A stretch of DNA of 64,000 nt from Prevotella veroralis DSM 19559 = JCM 6290 (lineage in GTDB: Bacteria > Bacteroidota > Bacteroidia > Bacteroidales > Bacteroidaceae). Every line of letters starts with the position of its first letter. Position 1 is the first letter of the stretch. The notes beneath the pieces were generated by a model that was not told the origin of the DNA, made no database searches, and saw only the letters and a list, made by a program, of their open reading frames with translations. Below are positions 1-8,371 of this stretch, in pieces. A program made the translations under genes and the position numbers. The stretch covers positions 72,692 through 136,691 of the forward strand of contig NZ_KB898330.1 of assembly GCF_000377625.1 (NCBI RefSeq), written 5' to 3'.

Positions 1-13
1 TGGATGTTATGGC

Positions 14-35
14 GGACAGACGAGGGCGTCTGTCC
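14..35. repeat. Perfect palindrome, member of a dispersed hairpin repeat
   Basis: GGACAGACG, a 4-base AGGG loop, then CGTCTGTCC form a perfect 9-bp stem. The wider sequence (GCGGAC...GTCCCTACTTT) recurs at 49404-49431 in inverted orientation and at 49476-49500 in direct orientation. It lies downstream of ispD (minus strand). Position 36 onward to the ispD stop is AT-rich with no gene that I can support. Confidence 0.75.
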
Positions 36-163
36 CTACTTTGTTGTGCTACATTCCACAGAACAAATAACCAGTCTACTTGTTAACCCGTCAACCCGTC
101 AACTCGAAGTAATCATAATTTTGAATTTTGAATGATGATTTTTGAATTATCAGAAGAGCCTTT

Positions 164-832
164 TTATACCAAAACTTCCGCTATTTTCAGATCGAAGGGA
201 GTAGTGATTTTGATGTTCTCACGATTCCCTTCCACCATAGTGACAGCCTGTCCAATGCTTTCAACAACGCTGGCATCATCGGTAAAGCTGGTACTCTCGG
301 GTTGGTTATATGCTTTTTTGAGGAGTTGGATATCAAATACTTGTGGAGTCTGAACCACTCTGTAATCACTTCGCAACACATTCCTTCCCTTATCGGAATC
401 GCCCACAAAGCGCAAGGTGTCTGTTACGGGCAATACAGGAATTACTGCCTTCTCTCTCTCTGCAGTGTCATAACAACGTGAGATAGCCTCGTTTGAGACG
501 AAAGGACGCACACCATCGTGAATACCAACGAGCCCTTCTGTATCATTGGGTATCATTGATAAGCCATTACGGCACGACTGGAAGCGACTGGCACCACCAT
601 CCGCAAGCTGGTAATCTTCGGTGAAATGATATTCTTCACAGAGCTGATTCCAATAATCCTGTTGCTCTTTTGGAAGAACGAGGATGACTTTTAAGTGCTC
701 ATCATAGGCGTGAAACCTACTGATAGTGTGCATCAGAACAGGCTTACCAGCAATGGGAAGGAATTGTTTCGGCACCTCCGTTCCCATTCGCAAGCCCTTT
801 CCTCCAGCAACGATAATAGCGTATCTTGTCAT
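164..832 (-). CDS. ispD: 2-C-methyl-D-erythritol 4-phosphate cytidylyltransferase
   Basis: The cytoplasmic enzyme IspD joins CTP and MEP to form CDP-ME in the non-mevalonate isoprenoid pathway. The 222-residue length fits the family. The N-terminal nucleotide-binding motif is visible at residues 8-17 ([10 protein letters not shown]), followed by P21-K22-Q23-F24. The [11 protein letters not shown] segment and the C-terminal FTDDASVVE and [14 protein letters not shown] motifs are also present. It begins 14 bases after the stop of the DJ-1 family gene upstream on the same strand, so the two are probably co-transcribed. The start at Met 1 gives [11 protein letters not shown], the expected N-terminus. 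Confidence 0.96.
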   Translation of the reverse strand: MTRYAIIVAGGKGLRMGTEVPKQFLPIAGKPVLMHTISRFHAYDEHLKVILVLPKEQQDYWNQLCEEYHFTEDYQLADGGASRFQSCRNGLSMIPNDTEGLVGIHDGVRPFVSNEAISRCYDTAEREKAVIPVLPVTDTLRFVGDSDKGRNVLRSDYRVVQTPQVFDIQLLKKAYNQPESTSFTDDASVVESIGQAVTMVEGNRENIKITTPFDLKIAEVLV

Positions 833-846
833 CTTCTGACGATGTT

Positions 847-1416
847 TTAATGCAGAGCAATGAGTTCGTTGATCAACATACCCTCCCTGATTTCATTTGC
901 TTTCTCAACTGATACGAGTTGTTCTAAGAGCTTGAAACCATAAACGAAAGCAGCAGCAGGGCCTTTACCTGTTGTTACATTGCCATCAATAGTGCATAAT
1001 TCCTTGGTGTATTCTGCACCAGTAAGAAACTTCTCAAAGCCTGGATAGCATGTAGCACGCTTGCCCTTGAGGATTCCCAAAGCACCGAGAACCATCGGTC
1101 CAGCACAGATTGCGCCCACACGTTTACCACTCTCCACCTGATGAAGCAGTGCTTTTCCAACACGCGCATCGTCCTTCAAGTTCTGTGCACCAGGCATTCC
1201 ACCAGGTATCAAGAGCATATCTGCATCATCAATAACGCCTAAGTCTTCTATTTGTAAGTCGGCTTTCACCATCACCCCATGCGATGATTCAACGAACGGG
1301 GAGCCCGTTATGCTCACAGTCTTAACCTCCACGCCACCTCGACGTAGGATATCTACAGGTGCTAATGCCTCTACCTCTTCGAAACCATTAGCCAGAAACT
1401 CATACACTTTAGCCAT
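847..1416 (-). CDS. DJ-1/PfpI family protein (YajL/ThiJ-like)
   Basis: This 189-residue cytoplasmic protein belongs to the DJ-1 branch of the class I glutamine amidotransferase-like fold. The probable nucleophile is C104 in the GAICAGPM elbow. The conserved acidic residue of the DJ-1 site is probably E14 in NGFEEVEA. The [10 protein letters not shown] loop at about 69-78 is typical. Family members are linked to redox or carbonyl-stress protection, although the exact in vivo reaction is debated, so I name the family only. It is first in a likely two-gene unit with ispD. A -7-like TATATTTG on the minus strand (1484-1491) could be its promoter. Confidence 0.93.
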   Translation of the reverse strand: MAKVYEFLANGFEEVEALAPVDILRRGGVEVKTVSITGSPFVESSHGVMVKADLQIEDLGVIDDADMLLIPGGMPGAQNLKDDARVGKALLHQVESGKRVGAICAGPMVLGALGILKGKRATCYPGFEKFLTGAEYTKELCTIDGNVTTGKGPAAAFVYGFKLLEQLVSVEKANEIREGMLINELIALH

Positions 1417-1552
1417 AATTTATTTCGTATTTAAGTCTACAAATCCAATTAAAAACCTTACTTTTGCAGAAGTAAAGTACTTGCAAATATACTAATTATT
1501 CGTCGTTTAGTACCGTTTGCAAGGCTAAAAGATATTTAAAAGGTATGTTTTT

Positions 1553-2443
1553 ATGACTGAGAGGAAACTGAGCTTTGCCGTTTTTGGTAGTGCTTCTAAA
1601 GCTTTAGAGTCTATTCGGATAAACGAAATGTTGGGCTATTTGGCTCAACACGAGGCTGATATTTATATAGAGCAAGGCTTCTTTCATGCTTTAGAGAATA
1701 AACTCCAGGAGGATTTAAAGATAGCTGGTGTCTTTGAGGGGGTGAACTTTGATGTTGATTATGTTATCTCTCTTGGAGGCGATGGGACGTTTTTAAAGGC
1801 GGCAAGTAAGGTTGGTCCGAAGCGAACACCTATCATTGGAGTGAACATGGGACGCTTGGGATTCCTTGCAAATGTGGTTCCTGATGAGGCTCGATCTATC
1901 TTAGATGATGTCTTTGCAGGTGATGTTGAGATAGAGGAACGTGCCGTTATGCAATTAGAAGCACTTGGCGAACCATTGGAGGGATGCCCATACGCACTGA
2001 ATGATATTGCGATCTTGAAAAGAGATAACGCTGCGATGATTTCTATTAAGGCAACTGTTAATGGTGAATACCTCACCACTTATCTTGCAGATGGGCTTGT
2101 TATCAGTACGCCAACAGGCTCGACAGCTTACTCATTGTCCGTCGGTGGACCTATTATAGTCCCTCAATCGGACATCTTTAGCATGACACCTGTTGCGCCA
2201 CACAGCCTTAATATTCGTCCAATCGTTATCAGCGACAATTCCGAGATAACCTTAGAAGTAGAGAGCCGAAGCCATAACTTCTTGGCAGCAGTTGATGGTC
2301 GGTCAGAGAAACTATGTGAGGGTGTAACGCTAAAGATAAGTAAAGCCTCTCATAAGGTGCGTATCGTAAAGCGAAAGGAACAGCATTTCTTCTCTACACT
2401 ACGCGAGAAGCTCATGTGGGGAGCAGATGCTCGTAAGTTCTAG
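1553..2443 (+). CDS. nadK: NAD kinase
   Basis: The enzyme phosphorylates NAD to NADP using ATP or polyphosphate in the cytoplasm. The hallmark GGDGTF motif lies at residues 75-80. It is followed by the GVNMGRLGFLANV segment and the GSTAYSLSVGGPI glycine-rich motif. The length of 296 residues matches bacterial NadK. A -7-like box TACTTTTG at 1459-1466 lies upstream, without a convincing -33 element. The gene diverges from the DJ-1 family gene and is followed 84 bases later by an ABC exporter in the same direction. Confidence 0.96.
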   Translation: MTERKLSFAVFGSASKALESIRINEMLGYLAQHEADIYIEQGFFHALENKLQEDLKIAGVFEGVNFDVDYVISLGGDGTFLKAASKVGPKRTPIIGVNMGRLGFLANVVPDEARSILDDVFAGDVEIEERAVMQLEALGEPLEGCPYALNDIAILKRDNAAMISIKATVNGEYLTTYLADGLVISTPTGSTAYSLSVGGPIIVPQSDIFSMTPVAPHSLNIRPIVISDNSEITLEVESRSHNFLAAVDGRSEKLCEGVTLKISKASHKVRIVKRKEQHFFSTLREKLMWGADARKF

Positions 2444-2527
2444 ATGAGGCTTGGCTGTAAGAGAATACCACAGCATTTGCTCCAGTAAAGATTACTAGAT
2501 TAATCACAGCAAACGAAAGATAATGTA

Positions 2528-4207
2528 ATGATTGATACGATAAGAAGACTCTTCCAGATACCCAATACACATTATACCACTAAAGAGATATTCAGGTGGC
2601 TATGGATCGCTTGGCGTGGAAATCGACGTCAGGCAGTACTCAATGCGGTGATTGGTCTGCTCAGTGTGGGCGTTTCTTTGGCTACAGTATGGGCTGTCCA
2701 AAATGCCATTGATGTTGCTTCACATGTCAAGCCGGGCAGCATTTACGTCGCAGTTAGTATTATGGGAGCCTTGATACTATGCGATTTTGGATTAAACATT
2801 GCCTCTGTCTGGGTGCGTAACCTGCTGGGAATAAAGGCGCAGAATAGGATGCAACAGAACATGTTAGACCGTATCTTGCATTCAGAGTGGCATGGTCGGG
2901 AGCGTCATCACAGTGGGGATGTGTTGAACCGGTTGGAGTTTGACGTTGCTAATGTCGTCACTTTCCTCACCGAAACGATCCCTAGTTCCATCTCAACATT
3001 GGCTATGTTCCTCGGAGCTTTCTGTTACCTCTTAACGATGGATTGGCGACTTGCACTCTTGATTGTCGTCATCATACCATTGTTTGTATTGGTTAGTAAG
3101 GTCTATGTTCGTCAAATGAGACGACTCACAAGGGAGGTTCGTAACTCTGATTCTAAGGTACAAAGTGTACTCCAAGAGACCATCCAACACCGCATGTTAA
3201 TTAAGACTCTTGAGAGCGACGAGATGATAGTTGGCAAGTTAGAAGGTACACAGAAAGAACTGCGACAAAAGGTTATTAGCAAGACAAAGTTCTCTGTTTT
3301 CTCTAACTTAGTATTGAACTTTGGTTTCGCATTTGGGTATCTTGTCGCCTTCACATGGGCGGCTATTCGTATGTCACTTCATACATTGTCATTTGGCGGA
3401 ATGACGGCTTTCTTGCAGTTAGTGAATAAGATTCAAAGCCCTGCCCGACAACTAACAAAGCTTGTCCCAGCCTTTGTCTCTGTCTTTACAGCAGCCGAAC
3501 GACTGATGGAACTAGAGGAGAATCCACTCGAAGAACAGGGCAATCCGATAGAGTTATCATCGCCTTGCGGCATCCGATTGAAGGGTATTAACTATCGTTA
3601 CGAGGATGGTGATCGAGAGATACTAAGGGACTTGAACTTCGATTTCTACCCTTGTTCGTGTACCGCCATATTAGGTGAAACGGGAGCAGGAAAGACTACT
3701 CTCATCAGGATGTTACTAGCATTATTGAAGCCAACAAAGGGCAAGGTCGAGATTTATAATGCGCAGGAAAGTAGAGAACTATCCCCTCTCATGCGTACAA
3801 ACTTCGTCTATGTACCACAGGGGAACACGCTCTTGAGTGGTACAATACGTGAGAACCTCCTACTTGGAAAGGTAGATGCTACACAAGAAGAGATGGAAGA
3901 AGTGTTATGCAAGAGTTGTGCTGATTTCGTGTTCCACTTGCCTCTTGGACTTGATACTCCATGCTCCGAGCAAGGCGGCGGATTGAGTGAAGGACAGGCA
4001 CAACGCATTGCCATTGCCCGTTCCCTACTGCGTAATCGAAGTATAATGATATTCGATGAGGCCACTTCGGCACTAGACCCTGAGACTGAAAAGAAGCTCC
4101 TTAAGAACATACTCTCTACACATGATAAGACGGTGATATTCATCACGCACCGTCCAGCAGTTGTGGAGTATTGCGACCAAACACTGACAATTGAAAAAAT
4201 ACAATAG
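2528..4207 (+). CDS. ABC exporter, fused membrane and ATPase domains
   Basis: This half-transporter of 559 residues has an N-terminal transmembrane region (about 40-320) and a C-terminal ATPase. Walker A (GETGAGKTT) lies near 383, the signature LSEGQ near 486 and Walker B (IMIFDEATSALD) near 505-516. It should sit in the inner membrane and work as a dimer. Family members export lipids, peptides or drugs, and nothing here identifies the substrate. It follows nadK by 84 bases in the same direction. The next gene has its own promoter. Confidence 0.9.
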   Translation: MIDTIRRLFQIPNTHYTTKEIFRWLWIAWRGNRRQAVLNAVIGLLSVGVSLATVWAVQNAIDVASHVKPGSIYVAVSIMGALILCDFGLNIASVWVRNLLGIKAQNRMQQNMLDRILHSEWHGRERHHSGDVLNRLEFDVANVVTFLTETIPSSISTLAMFLGAFCYLLTMDWRLALLIVVIIPLFVLVSKVYVRQMRRLTREVRNSDSKVQSVLQETIQHRMLIKTLESDEMIVGKLEGTQKELRQKVISKTKFSVFSNLVLNFGFAFGYLVAFTWAAIRMSLHTLSFGGMTAFLQLVNKIQSPARQLTKLVPAFVSVFTAAERLMELEENPLEEQGNPIELSSPCGIRLKGINYRYEDGDREILRDLNFDFYPCSCTAILGETGAGKTTLIRMLLALLKPTKGKVEIYNAQESRELSPLMRTNFVYVPQGNTLLSGTIRENLLLGKVDATQEEMEEVLCKSCADFVFHLPLGLDTPCSEQGGGLSEGQAQRIAIARSLLRNRSIMIFDEATSALDPETEKKLLKNILSTHDKTVIFITHRPAVVEYCDQTLTIEKIQ

Positions 4208-4210
4208 GTC

Positions 4211-4241
4211 TTGTGTTATTGAAAATAAGATAGTATATTTG
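4211..4241 (+). promoter_or_regulatory. Promoter of the thioredoxin/TonB-C fusion gene
   Basis: TTG at 4211-4213, then 20 bases, then TATATTTG at 4234-4241. This matches the Bacteroidota primary sigma consensus (TTG-N19-21-TAnnTTTG). It lies in the 101-base gap before the gene at 4309. Confidence 0.7.
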
Positions 4242-4308
4242 CAACATAACCAACAGAACTAATACAAATAACGTGAAGTAAGAAAACAGCAAGTAGATAA
4301 GTAACGAT

Positions 4309-5244
4309 ATGAAAAAGATTTTCCTAACAGCTGCATGTGCGTTCTTTATGGCGGTTCCAGCTGCTCTCGCACAAACAAATGATACCATTCAAGCTGCAAT
4401 AGACTTGGATGCAAAGTATGCAACTAACATGTTGAAGCCGGGTACGAAAGCCCCAGAGTTTACCTTGAGAACCTATGATGGTAGGGATATCAAGCTGAGC
4501 CAGTACCGAGGAAGTTATGTTGTTTTAGACTTCTGGGCGAGTTGGTGCCCTGATTGTCGGCGTGATATTCCAGCCATGAAAGCACTTTATGAGCAGTTCC
4601 GCGACTATGGTGTGCAATTCGTTGGTATCTCTTTTGATACCGACCGAGAGGCTTGGGCAAAGACATACTGGAATCGTTATCAGATGAATTGGACGCAGGT
4701 GAGCGAACTGAAGAAGTTTAGGAAGAATACAGTTATCGACAAGTTATATAAGATTGATTGGATTCCTTCGATGTACCTCATCGACCCTAACGGCAAAGTA
4801 GTTATGGGAACGGTAGAGATCAACAAGTTAAAAGCGAAGCTGGAGTCCATCAACTTGCAACCAAAAGTTAGTAAGGCGGATGTTCTCCCGACGTTTGAAG
4901 GAGGGCAGGAAGCCATCGCCAACTATTTTGCACGTAATCAGCACCACAACATTCAGGCTATTCGTTCGAAGGTACATGCCGAAATGACCGTCTTATTTAA
5001 CGTCGAAATGGATGGTTCCGTGACGGGTGCTCGTGTCGTAGATGTTAAGAATGTGCAGGGTACAAGTAAGCATTTTATGAAGTTGGATGCGGCTAAGCAG
5101 AAGCAAGTACTTGCTAATTGCGTAGAGTTCTACAAGGAACAAGCGATCCGATTAACCAATCGCATGGTGGGATGGAAGCCCGCTATGCAGGACGACCGCC
5201 CTATACAAGCACGCGTAACTGTGCCTATCATCTTTCAACCCTAA
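4309..5244 (+). CDS. Exported TlpA-like thioredoxin fused to a TonB-C-like domain
   Basis: The protein has 311 residues. A signal peptide (MKKIFLTAACAFFMAVPAALA) precedes a TlpA/ResA-like thioredoxin domain at about 40-185 with W79-CPDC as the redox site. The C-terminal part (about 205-311) begins LPTFEGGQEAIANYF and contains a VEMDGSVTGARVVDV strand. This pattern is like the TonB C-terminal domain of Bacteroidota energy transducers (PEFPGGQEAL...). It probably acts as a periplasmic disulfide reductase. The role of the second domain is unknown, and I infer it from pattern only. It has its own promoter and terminator, so it is monocistronic. Confidence 0.85.
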   Translation: MKKIFLTAACAFFMAVPAALAQTNDTIQAAIDLDAKYATNMLKPGTKAPEFTLRTYDGRDIKLSQYRGSYVVLDFWASWCPDCRRDIPAMKALYEQFRDYGVQFVGISFDTDREAWAKTYWNRYQMNWTQVSELKKFRKNTVIDKLYKIDWIPSMYLIDPNGKVVMGTVEINKLKAKLESINLQPKVSKADVLPTFEGGQEAIANYFARNQHHNIQAIRSKVHAEMTVLFNVEMDGSVTGARVVDVKNVQGTSKHFMKLDAAKQKQVLANCVEFYKEQAIRLTNRMVGWKPAMQDDRPIQARVTVPIIFQP

Positions 5245-5278
5245 CGGCTTTTCAATTCAAGATACAAGCCTCACCCCA

Positions 5279-5309
5279 AGCTCCTCGCCTACAGAGAGGG
5301 GCTTTTTTT
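5279..5309 (+). terminator. Rho-independent terminator
   Basis: AGCTCCTC and GAGGGGCT form an 8-bp stem with one G-U pair, followed by seven T. It ends the thioredoxin/TonB-C transcript. Confidence 0.75.
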
Positions 5310-5412
5310 ACCCTTATCTCACCAGTTAAAAGGCGTAGAGTAAGGATTAATAAAAATCATTTTCTATTCTTACTAATACTCATCTCGTATCTTCTTAACC
5401 ACAATCTTGGTC

Positions 5413-5522
5413 TTTAAAAGAGCCTTTTTGGAATCTTCCTGAAGTCTTACAGAAATATTACAAAGGGCTTGTAATACTATTACAGAAGCCTTGGAGAAGT
5501 ATTACAGAAGCCTTGTAATAAT
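5413..5522. repeat. 22-bp periodic mini-dyad array (array 1)
   Basis: Five units start at 5413, 5435, 5457, 5479 and 5501, exactly 22 bases apart. Unit 3 is a perfect hairpin, ATTACAA-AGGGC-TTGTAAT. Units 4 and 5 begin ATTACAGAAGCCTTG. Units 1 and 2 match unit 4 at about 13 and 15 of 22 positions. The array occupies the 486-base gap between a terminator (5279-5309) and the promoter of the lipoprotein gene at 5603-5634. I see no ORF in this gap. Confidence 0.8.
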
Positions 5523-5602
5523 CCTGGAGAGCATTCAGTGCCTCAAAGATTGTCGTGAACCCTGATGGAGCTATCGCTTAATAGCAACTTAAAGGACGAT
5601 TA

Positions 5603-5634
5603 TTTGGAGGCAAACACATTATTGTGTATCTTTG
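5603..5634 (+). promoter_or_regulatory. Promoter of the lipoprotein gene
   Basis: TTTG at 5603-5606, 20 bases, then TATCTTTG at 5627-5634. This is a full match to the Bacteroidota primary promoter. It predicts a leader of roughly 90 bases before the ATG at 5731. Confidence 0.8.
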
Positions 5635-5730
5635 CAACAGAGGTTACATCAAGCATTTCCGCTATATTCCTAACCTCGAAGTTATTAATTGGATGGATAG
5701 GTAACTGCCGTTATTAATAGAATAAAACAG

Positions 5731-6246
5731 ATGAGGAAGCCCGTTTATTTATGTATTGTAATAGCCTTGATAGGCATTAGCTGTTCCAAAGGAAACCGAG
5801 TGTTGACGGCGAAGAATACGTCAGAAGCGTATGACTCCGTCGTTATTGAGTCACTTCCAGGCTTTGTTTCCAATCCTAAATACATTGCTTGGATAGTCGA
5901 TAAACAGGGTCGTTCGTGTAAGTATATACAACATCATGTATCGGGAGAGGGCAAGGTGATAAACACAACAGACATAGTTCAGGTTAGTGACGAGCGCAGT
6001 TTCCGAGTCAAAGAACTCGTGGATGACATGTACGTCACAGGCTCTGCTAAGGATGTGATAGCCGTTAAGAATAACGATTTTTGTACTGATAAAGGGAGCT
6101 TATTTGTGACTATCTATTATCCAGGAAAGAATATTCGTCATGAGTACGAATGGGGTAAGACGGGTGTAAAATACTCCCCCGAGTTCAAAGAATTAGTACA
6201 GTTAATAGGTCTGCAAAAGTTTGAGTCGAACAAAGAAGATAAATAA
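5731..6246 (+). CDS. Putative lipoprotein of unknown function
   Basis: I do not recognise this 171-residue protein. The N-terminus is a lipoprotein signal peptide with a GISC lipobox, lipid anchor on C18, followed by SKGN. The rest is predicted soluble with alternating hydrophobic strands and no catalytic motif that I can name. It is transcribed alone from the promoter at 5603-5634 and ends at a bidirectional terminator. Membrane (inner or outer) cannot be decided from sequence alone. Confidence 0.75.
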   Translation: MRKPVYLCIVIALIGISCSKGNRVLTAKNTSEAYDSVVIESLPGFVSNPKYIAWIVDKQGRSCKYIQHHVSGEGKVINTTDIVQVSDERSFRVKELVDDMYVTGSAKDVIAVKNNDFCTDKGSLFVTIYYPGKNIRHEYEWGKTGVKYSPEFKELVQLIGLQKFESNKEDK

Positions 6247-6248
6247 AC

Positions 6249-6285
6249 AAACAGCGAGAAGAGCTTGATTGCCTTCTCGCTGTTT
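6249..6285. terminator. Bidirectional terminator between convergent genes
   Basis: A perfect 13-bp stem (AAACAGCGAGAAG at 6249-6261 with its complement at 6273-6285) has an 11-base loop and A/T-rich flanks on both sides. It separates the lipoprotein gene (plus) from susA (minus). Confidence 0.85.
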
Positions 6286-6298
6286 ATTGTTTATGGGT

Positions 6299-8242
6299 TT
6301 AGAAACTGAGTATCATCGTCTGACGATGCCCCAGTGGAATGTCCTTTGTGAGGTCGATTGTCTTGCCAGTTGTGATGTCTGTGGCTGTAGTATGTCGACC
6401 TATCACTTCTGCATAACGTGCTACCTCCACCTTATTATCAGCCTTCTTGCCATTGAGAATGGTGAGAACAGTCTTGCCATCAAGCTGTCTTGCGAGCACA
6501 TAAACACCATGCCAAGGGATGAATTGGGTTTGTTTTCCCTTGCTAATCACCTCATTGTTTTGTCGCCAATGTAGTATTCTTGAAGTCCAATCGAACATGG
6601 CGTTCTCTGCAGTTGTGCGCCCTTCACGTGTGAACTTATCGACTTTATCACCTGGAAAACCACCTGGGAAGTCCTTACGAACATTGCCATCTGTAATCTC
6701 CTTCGTACCATTCATGAGTACTTCCGTACCATAGTAAAGTTGCGGAATACGGTTCATTGTGAGCAACAAAGCGTAAGCCTGCTTCAGAGCCGTTGTGTCC
6801 TTGCCATTGCCAAGGAACCTGTCTGTATCGTGATTCTCGATGAATGCCATCACAGAAGATGGGTTTGTATAGAGGTAATCATAGCACAATGAGTTGTAAA
6901 TACGGTTCAGTCCCTTCCACCAATCATCGGTTTCTTCGTTCTTCGCAAGCGTTAGCTTATCAAAGAAAGAGAAGTCCATCACCGTCTTCAGATGGCTGTT
7001 AATATCAGAGAGCTTGCTATCCTTCTGCCAAGCAGCTGTGTAAGCAGGTTCTGTAACCCATATTTCTCCAACGGTATTGAAGTTTGGGTATTCCGCATCC
7101 AATGCCTTCATCCATTCAGCCATAGCCTTTCGATCAGCGTAAGGATAGGTATCCATGCGTATTCCATCTATACCCACTGTCTCTATCCACCACATTGAGT
7201 TCTGGATAAGATACTTGATAACGTGAGGGTTGCGTTGGTTCAGATCGGGCATGGAAGCGACAAACCAGCCATCAACAGTCTCCCTCATGTCCACCTTACT
7301 AGCGTATGGATCGAGCACAGGAGTTAACTTATAGCTTGTTTGCAAACCATAGTTTGGATAATTAAACCAGTCCTTTGAGGGCATATCTCGATTCCATGTG
7401 TGATAGTCACCACAATGGTTAAAGATCATATCCATGACTACTTTCAGTCCTTTCTGATGACATTCAGCAATGAGTTTCTTGTACTCATCGTTTGTACCAA
7501 AGCGTGGATCCACCTTATAATAATCGGTTGTTGCATAGCCATGATACGTACTATTCTTCCCGTTATCGGCTGGTCTATCGTTCTCCAAAACGGGTGTGAA
7601 CCATAGAGCTGTTACTCCTAAACGAGTGAAATAATCGAGATGCTGACGTATACCTTCTAGGTCTCCTCCATGTCTGAGGCTCGGTTCGTTGCGGTCGCAA
7701 AGTTGGTCTTGCATACCCTTAACAACGTCATTCTTCGGATTACCATTTGCGAATCTGTCAGGCATGAGCATATAGAGAACATCCGAGTTATCGAATCCCT
7801 TGTGGTCAGCACTAGCCATAGAACGAGCCAAAAGTTGGTACTTTCGTTTGATAACTTTACCATCCTTGCCCTTAAATGATAGCGTCATCTCACCTGGTTT
7901 AGCGTCTTTTAGATTGAGATAAACCAGTAAGTAATTAGGCGAATCAAGTCTAACAAGTGAGTCAATGCGCACGTTCTGATAATCAGTCGATACGTCAGAG
8001 AACTTGATACCCTTACCATAAACCATCAACTGAAGTGTTGGATCTTTCATACCGACAAACCAGTTCTCTGGTTCAATACGTGTGATATCCACTTTCGATA
8101 CCGATTGACTTTTAGGTACGGATGTACTGTTATGAGCTGTCATAGCTGTTGGAACGATGAATAAAGAGAATAAGAATAAGCTGCTCCATAGCCTTCTTGC
8201 GGAACAAAGAGCTGCTTTGTTGATTGTTTGTTTTAGGTTCAT
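6299..8242 (-). CDS. susA: GH13 neopullulanase, SusA-like
   Basis: The enzyme hydrolyses alpha-1,4 bonds in malto-oligosaccharides, cyclodextrins or pullulan in the periplasm. It has 647 residues if translation starts at the ATG at 8240-8242, which gives a signal peptide (MNLKQTINK... hydrophobic core). The upstream ATG at 8267-8269 would only add nine residues before it. An N-terminal immunoglobulin-like domain (RIEPENWFVGMKDPTLQL) precedes the barrel. The four GH13 regions are visible: DMIFNHCG near 270, GIRMDTYPY near 360 (nucleophile Asp), VGEIWV near 392 (acid Glu) and FIENHDTDR near 467. It resembles Bacteroides SusA in its N-terminal domain. It is the last gene of the malQ-pulA-susA row. 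Confidence 0.9.
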   Translation of the reverse strand: MNLKQTINKAALCSARRLWSSLFLFSLFIVPTAMTAHNSTSVPKSQSVSKVDITRIEPENWFVGMKDPTLQLMVYGKGIKFSDVSTDYQNVRIDSLVRLDSPNYLLVYLNLKDAKPGEMTLSFKGKDGKVIKRKYQLLARSMASADHKGFDNSDVLYMLMPDRFANGNPKNDVVKGMQDQLCDRNEPSLRHGGDLEGIRQHLDYFTRLGVTALWFTPVLENDRPADNGKNSTYHGYATTDYYKVDPRFGTNDEYKKLIAECHQKGLKVVMDMIFNHCGDYHTWNRDMPSKDWFNYPNYGLQTSYKLTPVLDPYASKVDMRETVDGWFVASMPDLNQRNPHVIKYLIQNSMWWIETVGIDGIRMDTYPYADRKAMAEWMKALDAEYPNFNTVGEIWVTEPAYTAAWQKDSKLSDINSHLKTVMDFSFFDKLTLAKNEETDDWWKGLNRIYNSLCYDYLYTNPSSVMAFIENHDTDRFLGNGKDTTALKQAYALLLTMNRIPQLYYGTEVLMNGTKEITDGNVRKDFPGGFPGDKVDKFTREGRTTAENAMFDWTSRILHWRQNNEVISKGKQTQFIPWHGVYVLARQLDGKTVLTILNGKKADNKVEVARYAEVIGRHTTATDITTGKTIDLTKDIPLGHRQTMILSF

Positions 8243-8257
8243 TGTTATTCGGAAAGC

Positions 8258-8285
8258 TCCCCAATCCATTGGAAGGATGGGGAGA
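8258..8285 (-). other. Stem-loop upstream of susA
   Basis: CTCCCCA and TGGGGAG pair, extended inward by TCC/GGA past one bulged A. It lies in the pulA-susA gap, 16 bases before the susA start, and has no T tract. It could tune susA expression by processing or by masking the start region. Confidence 0.45.
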
Positions 8286-8371
8286 CTTGTTGAAAAGTTA
8301 TACTTTTACTTCTTCTTACTAGCCTCTTTTTGCTATCTATTTAACCCTTGTAAGGAAGGGAGGAGACGCGT

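Noticed and set aside
5118..5417. Open frame of 99 codons overlapping the end of the thioredoxin gene
   Set aside because: It is out of frame within a clear gene and then crosses that gene's terminator.
8243..8269. Upstream start for susA (nine extra residues)
   Set aside because: It would put charged and aromatic residues before the signal peptide and runs into the stem-loop at 8258-8285.
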